In this document: one piece after another, positions 20,783-31,845 of the stretch
How the letters are laid out: each line of letters opens with the position of its first letter
How positions within the stretch are numbered: position 1 is the stretch's first letter
Assembly (NCBI GenBank): GCA_963678675.1
Contig: OY783200.1
Coordinates: 13,270,890 to 13,334,889 of the forward strand
Reading direction: 5' to 3'
Origin: Xiphydria camelus
Lineage: Eukaryota > Arthropoda > Insecta > Hymenoptera > Xiphydriidae
DNA: 64,000 nt
The notes under the pieces: generated by a model
Database searches by the model: none
The model's input: the letters and a program-made list of their open reading frames with translations, nothing else
Told to the model about the DNA's origin: nothing
Program-made: the position numbers and the translations under genes

Positions 20783-21045
20783 AACCGTTTACCGAGGAGG
20801 CGCTGGAAAGAAGCTAATGGAAATAAGATAATGCATACTGCCTGGGCTCGTAGGTTAGCGAGATATTCATGGTCGCATTACTACGAAACCCTTGCAACGC
20901 GCGGAACAGTTACTTCGAAACGTCGACAGTAACCCTCTGTCTCACTGACACTCGCAGACAACTGCAGCAGCACGCACACATAAACGTCAGGGCGACGAGA
21001 GTGAGACCGGTGCGACAATATATGAAGGGTACAGGGGTAAAAGAG
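20783..21045. repeat. Dispersed non-coding repeat, longer copy
   Basis: It shares AGGAGGCGCTGGAAAGAAGC, CTGTCTCACTGACACTCGC and GTACAGGGGTAAAAG with 22,650-22,810. Its middle is longer than in the second copy. Non-coding. Confidence 0.65.
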
Positions 21046-21097
21046 GGAAGCCGTTGCTACGTGCTGTTCATCCGTACACCGTATTTTTCTATCTTCA

Positions 21098-21237
21098 ATT
21101 GGTTTATAAGAAATTACAGTTTATTATAAACATTCTTCTAAAAGAAAAAAACTGAAAAGGTCACTTTTTCAAAAATAGTCACTTATACAGACATATACCC
21201 GTTCAATGTGAAATCAAAACCGTGTCGGAAATTCTGC
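21098..21237. repeat. Dispersed non-coding repeat, copy 2
   Basis: Direct repeat of 20,232-20,368. Confidence 0.7.
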
Positions 21238-21398
21238 AACAATCAGTGTGAGCGTGACTTAGCTCAAAGACTATTTTATTGAATTAGTACAGCGAGACTA
21301 TAAGGAAGATGCTCTCTTCATAACTGCTAAAGCCAGAATGAATCCTCGCACAGCGTCATCCAGGGCCCGGAGGGCCTGGTCTCGCTATCGCCATCATA

Positions 21399-21550
21399 TA
21401 AACATCCTTCGAGCGAGGGGTGTCAGGAATACGTCGATGACATTCCCATCGACTCGTACCCGTGCATCCCAGCTCCTCGAGATTCGTCTAAACATCCTTC
21501 AAGCGAGGGGTGTCCGGAATACGTCGACGGCATTTCCATCGACTCTTTCA
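21399..21550. repeat. Tandem duplication of about 85 bp
   Basis: AAACATCCTTCGAGCGAGG and AAACATCCTTCAAGCGAGG start two units that both continue through AATACGTCGA and CCATCGACTC. Confidence 0.7.
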
Positions 21551-21653
21551 AGAAATATTCCTCACATCAGTGTCTCTATCCTAATCAGTAATTTTCGCTA
21601 CGGGAGCGAGGCGGAAGTATATACTAATATAAGGGACATCAGACTGCGTGTTA

Positions 21654-21814
21654 GGGAGAGCGCCCACCAAAGTGGCGTGGCATAAGACGTGGCAGCGACG
21701 TGGCAAAAACCATTGTTTCGACATGCATCTAGCATGCCACTACGAGTTGAAACAATGACTTTTGCCACGTCGCTGCCACGTCTTATGCCACGCCACTTTG
21801 GTGGGCGCTCTCCC
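21654..21814. mobile_element. TTA-flanked foldback MITE (161 bp)
   Basis: Arms of about 55 bp beginning GGGAGAGCGCCCACC are near-perfect inverses. TTA flanks both ends (21,651-21,653 and 21,815-21,817), fitting a Harbinger-type MITE. Confidence 0.8.
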
Positions 21815-22039
21815 TTAGCCCCCAAGAGCCCGCGACGGCCAGACCTTCGTTATTTTATAAAGGCTGTAAGTTTCTCTATGTATGTCCCAATAGAGCTAAG
21901 AAAGATCCCCGACATAAGTATATGCAAGCGGGTTCAAGTGAATAATGAGCGAAAGCTCATGGATGAGCGATTCGATCTATTGCGATCTTTTGCTGCGCAT
22001 CTTTCATTTACTCAGTTATGATATGTTGAACAGTGTTTT

Positions 22040-22640
22040 TTGGATTTATCGGAAAATTTCATTATATACAATTAAATATGACTAAAAAATAATTTTTCAA
22101 CAAATTATTCAGTACAATGTTCATGTCAAGAAATCAATGAAACAAAAATTGAATAAATTAATCAATATTGTTTTGATATGATTTCAAATATGTATTACTG
22201 GATTCAAAGAAATATGTAATGATTTTCTTCATTATCTTCGTCACTGGTACTCCAGTCCGTGGCTTGATCGTTGTCAATATGGCCAATGCCATTTTAAATG
22301 GTTTGAAGGGGATCAGCTACTAAATTATGTCAGTGATTCTCTACAAACTCTATCACCTATGTAATTATTATGTCAAATTATTATACTTACATAAATTTGT
22401 GACTATTCATAATTATATTACATTAATACAAAAACTGGCGGAGAAGGCGATATTGACAACGATCAAGCCATGGACTGGAGTAGCAGTGACGAAGATAATG
22501 AAGATATCGACGGCAACGATGGGAATTATGAAAATCATATTTCTTTGAATCCAGTAGTACATATTTGAAATCATATTAATATATTAAATTGTTGTTTTGA
22601 TTTATTGACATGAAAATTTTACTGAATAATTTTTTGACAA
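22040..22640. repeat. Inverted-repeat pair with an acidic coding remnant
   Basis: The left arm (22,040-22,285) is a diverged inverse of the right arm (22,440-22,640). The right arm on the plus strand can be read DIDNDQAMDWSSSDEDNED, typical of an acidic transposase N-terminus, but no catalytic part is present. Confidence 0.55.
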
Positions 22641-22649
22641 TTAGAACCG

Positions 22650-22810
22650 TTTTCCTAGGAGGCGCTGGAAAGAAGCTAATGCGAGTGACTCGAGAAAGGC
22701 CCCCCTGTCTCACTGACACTCGCAGACAACTGCAGCAGCGCGCGCACACAAACGTCAGAGCGACGGGAGTGAAAACGGTGTGACACTATAGGAATGGTAC
22801 AGGGGTAAAA
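22650..22810. repeat. Dispersed non-coding repeat, shorter copy
   Basis: Second copy of the 20,783-21,045 repeat. Confidence 0.6.
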
Positions 22811-23037
22811 GGGGGAAAATGTCACAATTTAGCCAATTCGTCATTTCTACACCATCTAGTTGAAAATTTCGCATTCTTTCAGCTGGCAAAGGATTACAGG
22901 CAATAAAGGTACAGTCAAGAGATACAGACGTTTAAAATTTTAGCATAACATGCAAATAGAGGGAATGTACGCGCGCAAATTTGCTGTTCTGTAAATTTGT
23001 TTTTTTTTTTGACATTCCCTCTTTTACCCCTGTACCC
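22797..23037. repeat. Foldback repeat with GGTACAGGGGTAAAAG arms
   Basis: GGTACAGGGGTAAAAGGGG at the left is inverted at the right as CCTCTTTTACCCCTGTACC. The motif also ends the repeat at about 21,045. Confidence 0.6.
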
Positions 23038-24185
23038 TTCATATTCAATTTAGCATATCTTGCAAACCAGGCAAGATACATTGAATTGCTATCTATCTTC
23101 TTTTTTCAGAAGGAATCCAAAATAAATGATGGTATAATTAAAAAATTGTTTCATTGCGAATTTCTATGTAAATTCAAGCATTGAAAACTATAAAAATCAA
23201 TCATGTGTAAACAACAATGAAAAACAAAATTTGGTTTCGCTAGGAAAAATGATGAGATCTTTCTAAACGGGTTACAAAAAAAAGATTGTAAAAATCTTCA
23301 TTTTTGGATTTGTTGTGAATATTTGAACATTCAAACTCATCTGGAGGTCTTAGCTTCTTAGGGGTTGAAGATAGGCTAAAAAGTGTATAACCTTTTTTGT
23401 AGATAATTTTATTATATACAACTTTTGTCGTAACTGTTTTTCAATGGATCACGTATTTTTCAAAATATTAGCGGAGAACCGATTTTTCAACAATAAATAC
23501 ATTTTGTACACCCTTCGCCGGGGGATGATACTTCTTTTAATATGTTCCCTATATTAATAACATCAAAACATAACTTTTGCCAAGTTTTCACCATTATGTC
23601 TCAATTTTCGATTTGAACAGAAATTTGACTGGACTATTAGTAAAGCGAGACTACACCGTTTTATTTCTCCTGAACCTGCCCCACTCTATAGTCACGCTCT
23701 GTCTTATGCTTCGCGCTCTTTCTCAAGCCGGCACCTACTACATACACTCTTGCCGAGAAACGTCCAGGAAGGCCGACCGCGAGAGCGTGGAAAGGAAGCT
23801 CGCCCCGCCCCGCCTCGCTATCTTCGCTCGCCACGCCAGCGCTCGGTTGAATACAGAAATTACTGATTACGATCACGTTTTTGGGTAGAATCAAAATTCG
23901 AATCCGCAGCAATTATCAGTTAGACTTCTTGTTTGTCTCTATAACCCTATTTTTTTTACAAAAGTACAGTTTTGGCATTTTTTAAGCATTTTTTTGTAAA
24001 ATTTTTCAACTTAAAATTTTAATAACCAATTTCATTAAATTTTACATTAAAAACAGTCAAGAATCCGTTTACAGATTAAAAAATGAACCGCTCGTTGGGG
24101 AGAAAATTGTCAAGTAAAATTCGCTCATTTTGGTGCTGCCACGTGGTGGCAAAATTTTGAACCAAAGACGGTACATTTAGCCTTA
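23038..24185. other. No recognisable gene or element
   Basis: A/T-rich sequence with a GC-richer stretch at about 23,640-23,830. Reading frames are short and lack recognisable motifs. Confidence 0.4.
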
Positions 24186-24188
24186 AGC

Positions 24189-24226
24189 CCCCTGTACACG
24201 TTGGGCCAATGCGTTGGGCCAATGAG
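24189..24226. repeat. Left terminal repeat CCCCTGTACACGTTGGGCC next to TTAA
   Basis: Follows TTAA and contains the unit TTGGGCCAATG in near-tandem. About 36 bp match, inverted, the end at 41,165-41,203, which is followed by TTAA at 41,205-41,208. The two may be the ends of one old element that now holds the whole gypsy nest. Confidence 0.5.
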
Positions 24227-25254
24227 TTGGGACAGCGTTTACACGTTGGCGTTGCTCATTCTGCATTGGCCATTTGACGTGGATGGACGTGGACACTATC
24301 GCAGTCGCGGCCATTTACTTGAACAGCACTTTCTATTTTGTATAGGTTTTCTCGTCTGACAATTATTTTATGTGTTTCGAAAAGTCTCTGAAACAATATG
24401 TTAAAACGTCAGAGGTAAAAAAAAATTTTTTAAGAAAAATATAACAAGTCATGTAATATGTGTAAATTTCGAAATCAGAAATTTAACCAGGAGATTGATT
24501 TAGGTTGTAGAACTCAGACAATGTAAGATGTAGTTGCTGAAAACTATATTACAATTATTTACAGAGTCTTACGCACTAAACATAACCACCCAGGTAGCAT
24601 ACTGACGTTAGAATAACGTCTCAGACGTCATTTTTTGGTCAGTATAGGGTTTCAGACGTCAGTTCTCGTAATATTAACGTTGCAGGGACGTCATATTTAC
24701 GACGTACCTTGGACGTCAAAATTCAACGTCTTTTTGACGGAACTTTTTCGTCATTTTTAATGACGAACAAGACTTAGAAAAATTTCCGTCTCCTGCATAT
24801 ATAGGGACTTTAAAATTTATTTGTGAATAAATGGACAAAAATTGTAATTTGTTCAATTATTAAATCAATAAATTATTTCATTTAGTCTCCAGAGTATGTT
24901 GAGCAAGTTATAAACTATACTGTTTATTAAAAAGCACAGATTATTAAAGTAAATGAAAGACAATTAATGTAGGATGAATAAACATTCATATAATTATTTA
25001 TTTATTTATATTTATTTATTATTTATTTCTTGCATAGACGCAAATTGATATTAGTATCAATTTGCGTCTATGCAAGAATATTTATCAAAAGACAATCATA
25101 AATTAGGAAAATGTTGAGAAAAGAATAATACAATTATAAAATCTTATTTTTTCACGCTCTTTCTTATTGAAAAGTAATATACATTTATTCATCAAACTTT
25201 ATATGATCACTAATACATAGTAATAATATTCTTAACCATAGGAGCGTGCAGCAG

Positions 25255-25345
25255 ATGAGGACTCGAGGACACCGACCGATCAACGAAGTTAAGCAGCGAA
25301 AAGTGCGGACACTAGCTGGATGGGTGACCGCTCACGATGAAAAGA
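25255..25345 (+). other. 5S rRNA-derived segment
   Basis: ATCAACGAAGTTAAGCAGC and GGATGGGTGACCGC match the internal control region pattern of 5S rRNA genes (box A and box C). Flanking bases are diverged and the segment is cut by the TA MITE at 25,350, so it is a relic, perhaps of a 5S-derived SINE, not a gene. Confidence 0.65.
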
Positions 25346-25349
25346 TATA

Positions 25350-25563
25350 CACTCGGTGTCTCGGATTCTGTCGCTGGTGACTTTTTTAAATGTTATTTTT
25401 AAACGTACTAACCAATGGATTAATCAATTCTCATGCTTTTATTAACGAGAGTAGACACTACCGTAGCTAATGAGGGCATGAGAATTAATTGTTCATTGGT
25501 TAGTACGTTTAAAAATAACATTAAAAAAAAAGTCACCAGCGACATAATCCAAGACGCCGGGTG
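25350..25563. mobile_element. TA-type foldback MITE with CACCCGG ends, nested (214 bp)
   Basis: CACTCGGTGTCTCGG ... CGCCGGGTG flanked by TA. Shares GTCGCTGGTGACTTTTTT arms with copies at 36,425, 39,113 and 39,934. Confidence 0.8.
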
Positions 25564-25989
25564 TACGTCAGACCTAACCTTTTAGAACCATCATTTTTTT
25601 CGTCTTCACAACGTACGGTAGAACGTCATTATTACGTGATTTGTCTGACGTCGTGTGGATGTGCAATTAAGCCGTCTTGGCGACGTTAAAATGACGTCAT
25701 ATTTTTCGTCATCTGACGTCAGAACTGACCTTCAAAAAACGTCATTTCGACGTTAGTGTGCTACCTGGGCATAAACCTACAGTTTAACACCTACCTAAAT
25801 CAATACAATTGTCGTTAATTTGCGAAAGTTATTGACGATCGGATGTATCTTAGTTAGGCTTATCACGATGTTTACAGCTCGGAGCCAACTAATGTACTGC
25901 CCTCTCCGTTGAGGAGTAACTCATGTGTTGGTCGCCCGATCGCTAGTGTCGCGCGACTAAGTTTTGGCGCTAAGCGTTTAAAACTTACA

Positions 25990-26003
25990 TCCCCCCCTTT
26001 TTA
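25990..26003 (-). promoter_or_regulatory. Polypurine tract of the gypsy element
   Basis: On the minus strand AAAAAGGGGGGGA directly precedes the 3' LTR, the expected site for plus-strand DNA priming. Confidence 0.75.
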
Positions 26004-26019
26004 GTCAGAGGGTGAAGCC

Positions 26020-26926
26020 CTATGTATAAGGAACTAATTTACTGGCATGGAACAAGTTTGATTCGTTTTTCCTAGATCTACTGTCTATTAGATAAATCGT
26101 ATCAGATATTTTATCTTTTATTCTGTAAGGTCCTGACCTTATTATATCTAATTTTTGTCTGTTCAGTTTATTTCCGTGTTGAATATAAACTAAATCTCCA
26201 ATTTTATAATCTATTTTTATTACATGTTTATCATAATAGGTTTTATTTTGAATGTGTACTTTTTTTGAATTGTCTAACGCTAATTTTCTGTTGTCTTCTA
26301 AGTTGTTTATTTTATTATCTTTTAGATTATCTGGTATGAAAGTATTATCTATTCCTGTTGACAGATAGTTTGGAGTGAATCCTGTTGAACTGTGTATAGT
26401 ATTATTATACTCTTTTGTGCATTCCTCTGCTATTTTTGTCCATGATTTTCCTTTATTATCATAAATTTTACATCTAATTCTATTTACTAATGTTTGATTT
26501 GTTCTTTCATTTAATCCGTTTGAGAAAGCACAATCTACTGCAGTGAAAATTAATGTTATGTTATTTTTGTTTTTGAATTGTTTGAATTGTGCAGAGTTTA
26601 TTCCTGTATATTGATCTGTTAAAATGGTTTTAATTTTTCCATTTTTCTCTACTCTGCTTACTAATTTTATAAAGTCTTTTGCGATCTGAGTTTTGGATGT
26701 GCTAATATAAGCAAATCTAGTGAAATGATCTATAAGTAAATGCAAATACCTTTTTGTACTTTTTCCTTTAAGTCCTGCAATTGTGTCCAGCGACATTATT
26801 TCAAATGGTTTTTCAGCTGGACCTAACTGGGACAGTGGAGCTTTGAACCATCCTATTCTAGATTTGTTCTTCATGCATGTCTCGCAATTTCTACATATAG
26901 TTTTAATATGTTTGTACATATTTTTG
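26020..26926 (-). pseudogene. Gypsy integrase, 3' part of pol
   Basis: About 300 residues. The CRNCETC half of the N-terminal zinc finger is followed by a DDE core: D in MSLDTIAG, D in ILTDQYTG and E in GLNERTNQ. A C-terminal domain (YKIGDLVYIQHG) follows and ends shortly before the polypurine tract. The frame itself is open, but the zinc finger's first half lies across the solo-LTR insertion at 32,367 and upward. Joining across that insertion restores HKFYFKNMYKHIKT in frame. Confidence 0.85.
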
Positions 26927-27261
26927 AAATTGTAGGAGGGGTAATATGTACAGAGCGCGAATAAACTAGGAACTAAGGTTTATTCGTGATCTGGAATACA
27001 AAATGGTAGCGTAAGCGTGTGGAAAGAGAAGATCCCAGGAGGGATCGAGCTCGGAGAAGCGTCGGAGGGGGCTGCCGGTCGGGCAGCTCGTAGGCGGTGC
27101 GGGTCGTCCTCAGGAACGGCTGCGTCGGTCCTGGCGTGCCGGGGGCTGCTCGCGTCCCGGGAATCGCCGTCAGGCCGGAGGCGAAGGTAACTCGTCCGCG
27201 TAGAGGGTCGCCGGGTAGGCGAGGCGACGTGAGAACGTCGGCTGGAGCGGCGAGGACGCTA

Positions 27262-27545
27262 GGGTGTTCGTGGAGCGAAAACTGCCGCTAGCGAACCTCA
27301 AGCCGGGACGGCGTAGGGCCGTCAGAGATCTGCGCGCGAGAGGGTGTTCGCTGAGCGAAGACTTCCCTCTCGGTTGCTCGAGAGTCGATCGGTGAACCAC
27401 GAGAGCTGCGATGTTCGCTGAGCGAAAACTGTCGCCGCTCGTGTGGAGGCCGTTCGACTACTAGGGTGTTCGCTGAGCGAAAACTTCCCTAGGGCGTTCG
27501 ACTGAGACTTCCGAGGGATAGTGGTGTTCGCTGAGCGAAAACTTC
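27262..27545. repeat. Five interspersed TTCGCTGAGCGAA palindromes within the solo LTR
   Basis: The motif GTTCGCTGAGCGAA (one copy GTTCGTGGAGCGAA) occurs five times at intervals of roughly 55-80 bases, each followed by AACT- or GACT-like sequence. Confidence 0.75.
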
Positions 27546-27840
27546 CACTACCGTGACTCGAGATGGTCTGGCGGCGATGTTTTTTTTTTTTTTTTTTTGA
27601 AGAAGGCGAGGAGGGGAATCTTCAAGAAGACACCCAAGATGTTGGCAGGGTAGTGTCGGATTTCTACCGACTAAACCCCTCCTCGTGGTTACCAACCGCT
27701 AGGGTTATAAACCGAGTAGAAGACGAAGTAGGGGGGTGAACGACTTAGTAATGTGAGCACCTGCAGCTAGATGGGGCCACAGGCGCGGAAAGCCCGAGAG
27801 CGAAGTAAGGGGGAAAACGATTTAAGGTTAGGTGACGGCG

Positions 27841-30477
27841 TTAGTTGAGAAGAATACAGGGTCTACGGACCTTATCCGTGGGTCTGCAAGTGTAACTGCT
27901 GAGTGCTTTAATAGAGGGGTTTACGTGCGACTTGACGGAGGTACGAAGGTTAACTGCGTACTTGGTAGCCGCAGTATCGAGAGACGGAAGTCCGGTTTCG
28001 CGAAGCAGTTGTTTGTTCCTAATGAACCAGGGGGAATTAAGAGAGCCTCTGAGGAGTCTCATGTAAGTGCCGTGGAGTCTGGATAGTTTCGAAGGGGAGG
28101 CCGAACCCCAGACGGGAATGGCATACGAGCAAATGCTCCTAATCAGCGCGTTGAAGGCCCTGACCTTGGTGACCTGAGAGATATTCCGGTTGTTGAAAAA
28201 TGGTTTCAGGGAGACGAATGCCCCGTTGGCTTTGCCGCGCACGGAGGAAATCTGCTTGACCCAGTTTAACTTCCTGTCAAAAATTACCCCTAAATATTTG
28301 ACAGAGTTACTCCAGGGGATTAGATGATTATTTACTGAGAGACGATCCGGGGGGATATTTCGGCGAGAGAAGAAGATAGCCTCTGATTTGGCTTCGTTGA
28401 GGGAGAAACCCCACATATGATACCAATCGAGGAGTTCGGGTAAGAATTTGTTAACAACTGAGGAGCAGAATTTCTTGGTTTTCGAGGAATATAACAAAGC
28501 GACGTCATCTGCGTATTGCGCAGTGATGATTTTGTCGTGGGTGGGGATATCGTGACAGTATAGATTAAATAGAGTAGGCGAGAGTTTAGAACCTTGTGGA
28601 ACTCCGGCCGTGATAGGCTGCGGATCGGAGAAGCTTTTCCCCGAACGGACTCTAAAAGATCTGTCTGAGAGAAAGGACCGAATCAGACCGATCAGGTAGT
28701 GAGGGAGTTTTAGCTCGTTTAATTTGTAGATTAAACCCTCGTGCCAGACTCTGTCGAAGGCTTGCTTGGCATCGAGCAGGAGCATAGAGGTGTGGCGAGA
28801 CTTGTTAAGGTTGTCCGCGACGAGTTCAGCAACGCGGAGGAGTTGGTGGCAGGTACCGTGCCGGGGACGGAACCCATGCTGGAAGTCGGGGAGGATGTTG
28901 GCCTCGGAGCAAAATCTGTTAAGGCGGGTTAGTATGATACTTTCCGCAACTTTGCTGAGGGCAGGGAGCAGGCTAATTGGCCTGTAGCTGGAGGCTTGAT
29001 TGAGAGGCTTTCCCTGTTTAGGAAGACAGATGATTGTTGCTGTCTTCCATGCGGGGGGGAAATATTGCAAACGCATCATAGCGTTGATGATGTTACAGAT
29101 GGCGACGATAAGGATGTGCGGGAGAATTTTGAGGACCCCATTGGGGATGGAGTCATAACCTGGAGCTTTATTCTTCTTTAAGGATTGAACGGTTAACGCG
29201 ATTTCGCAAGGAGTGGTGTGAGGGAAGGAGAGGTCTTCGAGACTGATATTTTGGACGGCATCTGTGATAGTGGAATGAAAAAAGGCGAATTTGTCGCGTA
29301 TAGGAAACGGGGAACATTGTTCTCTAAGGGATTCAGCGAAGATATTAGCCTTGTCGCTATCTACCGGGTAGGCGATTCCGTCTTTCAGGAGAGGAGGGGA
29401 ATAAGGCTGTCTATTCCTGAGGGATTTGATGACTTTCCAGCAACTTTTTGGGCAGGTTTCGGCTAAGGAAATGTATTTGTTGAATTGTTCGTTCCGAAAG
29501 ATCTGGAGTGCGGACCTGAGGTCGCGTTTTAAAGAATTTAGATGGGGGCGGAGGGCGGGGTTGCCTGTGCGTTGCAGATGTCTGCGGATTCGTCTCTTTT
29601 TAGCTATAAGAGCTCTGATCTCGGGTGGAAGACGGGTGTCAATCGAGCGGGGGGAAATCGGGAAGCTTGCTAGTTCCATTTTCGATTTGATTTCATGGGT
29701 GAGCGAGTCGACTGCAGAGTCAATGTCATGAGTGGTACGAATGGAAGGACATTTGAATGTCGTGGTTTCAAAATGGTAGCGAAGTGCTAGCCAGTTGATT
29801 TTCGACATTGTCGGAATTTCAGAGGAGAGGTTTCCTGGGATTTCCAGCAGGACCGGGTTATGGTCGGAATTTAGAGCTGGGATAGTCCAGGGGTCTTTGG
29901 ATAACGTTACATTCTTGGAAATGAAAATGTCAAGAATATCGGGATTATTAGCACCTGAGAAATGAGTTGCGGCCGAAGGAGCTTCTACGGAGAAACTATG
30001 CGCTCTGAGTAGATTGAATAATAAGGTGCCTTTCGAGTTTTTAGCGCGACATCCCCAGGAGTCGTGCTTGGCGTTGAAGTCACCGGCCAGGATCGTAGGA
30101 GTGTTCTGGTCCAGGAGGGCAGAGATTTCGGCTAAGTTGTTAGCGCCCGGAGGGGAGTAACAGGAAATGATCCTCAATGGGTTGTTATTGTGAATGACCT
30201 CGATGCCGCAGGTCTCCAGAGAGGGAGTATGAGTGCTGATTGCCTTGTGGCGGAGGGAGTTACGGATGATTGTAGCTACACCCCCGTGTTTGGAGTTTGG
30301 CCGGTCGCGTCTATAGACGGAGAAATTGGGGATGTAGAGCTTATGAAGGGGTTGTAGATGGGTTTCCGAGATACAGGCCACATCAATGGAAGACTCGTTG
30401 AGGAGTTGCGTTAGGAGGAGCGTTCTGTGTTTGTTGGCCGCAAGGATGCCGTTGGCGTTCCAGTTGAGGATGGTGAG
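27841..30477 (-). CDS. Jockey-clade ORF2: endonuclease and reverse transcriptase
   Basis: About 878 residues, open throughout. The AP-like endonuclease starts LTILNWNANG and continues ISETHL, GGVATIIRNSL, AGDFNAKHDSWG and NSDHNPVLLE. Reverse transcriptase motifs follow: YRPISLLPALSKVAE, LLLDAKQAFDRVWH, GVPQGSKLSPTLFNLY and QYADDVALLYSS. The enzyme nicks target DNA and copies the element RNA at the nick. No ATG is obvious at the start, which overlaps the end of ORF1 region, so initiation may depend on ORF1 termination. With ORF1 frameshifted the copy may still be supplied in trans. Confidence 0.9.
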   Translation of the reverse strand, partial: LTILNWNANGILAANKHRTLLLTQLLNESSIDVACISETHLQPLHKLYIPNFSVYRRDRPNSKHGGVATIIRNSLRHKAISTHTPSLETCGIEVIHNNNPLRIISCYSPPGANNLAEISALLDQNTPTILAGDFNAKHDSWGCRAKNSKGTLLFNLLRAHSFSVEAPSAATHFSGANNPDILDIFISKNVTLSKDPWTIPALNSDHNPVLLEIPGNLSSEIPTMSKINWLALRYHFETTTFKCPSIRTTHDIDSAVDSLTHEIKSKMELASFPISPRSIDTRLPPEIRALIAKKRRIRRHLQRTGNPALRPHLNSLKRDLRSALQIFRNEQFNKYISLAETCPKSCWKVIKSLRNRQPYSPPLLKDGIAYPVDSDKANIFAESLREQCSPFPIRDKFAFFHSTITDAVQNISLEDLSFPHTTPCEIALTVQSLKKNKAPGYDSIPNGVLKILPHILIVAICNIINAMMRLQYFPPAWKTATIICLPKQGKPLNQASSYRPISLLPALSKVAESIILTRLNRFCSEANILPDFQHGFRPRHGTCHQLLRVAELVADNLNKSRHTSMLLLDAKQAFDRVWHEGLIYKLNELKLPHYLIGLIRSFLSDRSFRVRSGKSFSDPQPITAGVPQGSKLSPTLFNLYCHDIPTHDKIITAQYADDVALLYSSKTKKFCSSVVNKFLPELLDWYHMWGFSLNEAKSEAIFFSRRNIPPDRLSVNNHLIPWSNSVKYLGVIFDRKLNWVKQISSVRGKANGAFVSLKPFFNNRNISQVTKVRAFNALIRSICSYAIPVWGSASPSKLSRLHGTYMRLLRGSLNSPWFIRNKQLLRETGLPSLDTAATKYAVNLRTSVKSHVNPSIKALSSYTCRPTDKVRRPCILLN

Positions 30478-30484
30478 GTGACCC

Positions 30485-31845
30485 TTAGTGGAGTTGGACG
30501 TCCGGCTGTTGGAGTGCCCAGGTGAATTTGGTGGCGAAGTCGCGAAAAAGCTCTAGAAGAGTCTGGTTTTGGTGGGGGGCGGCTGGGGCCGGGGGTTGTT
30601 GAGTGGGTTGGCGCGGGGCAGGGGAGGTGGAGGGGCCACTGGTGACCTGCGCGAATGAGCGAGCAAGTGGTGGAGGAGGAGGAGGTGCGGTTAGGGCCGA
30701 GGGAGATTCGACACCAGGGCGGCTACGTAGGAGTGCGGTCGGAGCGGTGGCCGGGGGCGTGGGGGGAGATGCTCGTGTAGAGGCCGAAGTTGCTTGAGGA
30801 GCTTTAGGACAACTCCGGAAGGTGGCACGGTGCGGGCCGCCGCAATTGGCGCAGGTTGGCGATTTATCTGGCTTGTCTTTGGACCGACATGTAGAAGTTT
30901 CATGGTTCCTAGCGCAGAAGGCGCAGACCCAGGAGGCATGGCAGTAGTTTGCCGTGTGCCGGAATTTCATGCAGCGACGGCACTGCGGGATAATCTTAGA
31001 TTTTCTTTTCGGTTCAACTTTTACGCTGAGACCGGAAAGCGATTTTATGTTGTAGATGGATTTAGCGGATGGGGATTTGGCGTCGAGGTAGACGCAGACA
31101 AGAGGCCATATATTATCGCCTTTCTTCATGCGGTAAACAGACTTGACTAGCAGGCCCTTGGTAGCGAGTTCGGAGCGAATATCGTCTTCAGAGAGGGATT
31201 CCAGAACGCCCCTGATCACTACGGTCAGGTCTTTGTCCTGGGGGATTTGATTGGTGGTAAACTGGATTTTGTCTATGTCCAGCTTGGAAGTCAGCGGCGA
31301 AAATCGTTAACCGATTGGAGGTATACTTTGACCGAGTCAGAAATATTGACCGCGCGGCGGAAGGGGATATCCTGATCTGCCAGGAATTTCTGAATGGAAG
31401 TCCATTTGGATTTCTGCGTGATGCAGATGGGCGGGAGATTGGAGGAGCCATTTTCCTCGGACTCCGAATCCGAGACGGAGTCGGAGTCGGACCCCGAGGA
31501 ACTGGCTGCTGGAGTGGTTGATTTCTTCCGCTTGACCGATCTTCGGGACTGGGTTAGCCAGGGATTCCCGTCGATTTCCATAGCGGGGGTGGATTGCGTC
31601 GCGACAAACGGCGAGGAGGAGGGGGAGGACCTTTGGTGGATGGAGTGCAGGAGGGCCTTCACTCTGGCGATCTGGGCGTCGGAGTCGGCGAGAGCCTGGA
31701 GGATACGGGATCTATCATCCTCGAGGCGGCTGAGGGTCGCGCTTAGGGATTCGGCGGTTGGGGAGGGTGAGCTGTCCGAGGTAGGAGGGGAGAGCTCAGT
31801 TTGAGCGGTGGAAGCAGGGGTGAGCGTATCTTGCGATATACTCAT
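30485..31845 (-). pseudogene. Jockey-clade ORF1 (gag-like) with a one-base frameshift
   Basis: The N-terminal part begins MSISQDTLTP and has a Ser/acidic-rich region. A central PRE_C2HC-like region is followed by zinc knuckles (CRRCMKFRHTANYC, CAFCARNHETSTC and CANCGGPHRATFRSC) and a Pro/Ala-rich tail. The frame breaks near 31,290-31,297: one frame ends at a TGA after VNDFRR while the continuation LTSKLDIDKIQF is in another frame. One missing base would explain it. ORF1 normally binds element RNA. Confidence 0.82.

Larger units (their letters stand above)
24589..25769 (+). mobile_element. Non-autonomous CCCAGG-family element, copy 1 (1181 bp)
   Basis: Ends CCCAGGTAGCATACTGACG and GTTAGTGTGCTACCTGGG, flanked by CA (24,587-24,588 and 25,770-25,771). 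Both ends have ACGTC-rich blocks like elements A-C, so it could be mobilised by their transposase (inference). It contains a 57-bp palindrome near 25,023, a 5S-like segment and a nested TA MITE. No coding capacity. Confidence 0.88.
24461..25989 (-). repeat. Left LTR (3' LTR on the minus strand) with a 1181-bp insertion
   Basis: The core is 346 bp once the element at 24,589-25,769 and one copy of its CA duplication are removed. The other LTR shows the empty site AACATAACCATAAACC. Confidence 0.88.

Noticed and set aside
23577..23888. 103-residue frame in a GC-richer stretch
   Set aside because: No recognisable domain, and an overlapping frame of similar length on the other strand.
25255..25345. 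Functional 5S rRNA gene
   Set aside because: Only the internal control region is recognisable, and it is truncated inside a transposon in both copies.
27262..27545. CRISPR array
   Set aside because: Repeats are 13-base palindromes with uneven spacing in an insect LTR; no CRISPR features.
28741..29731. Plus-strand frames opposite the Jockey ORF2
   Set aside because: Shadows of the minus-strand coding sequence with no motifs of their own.
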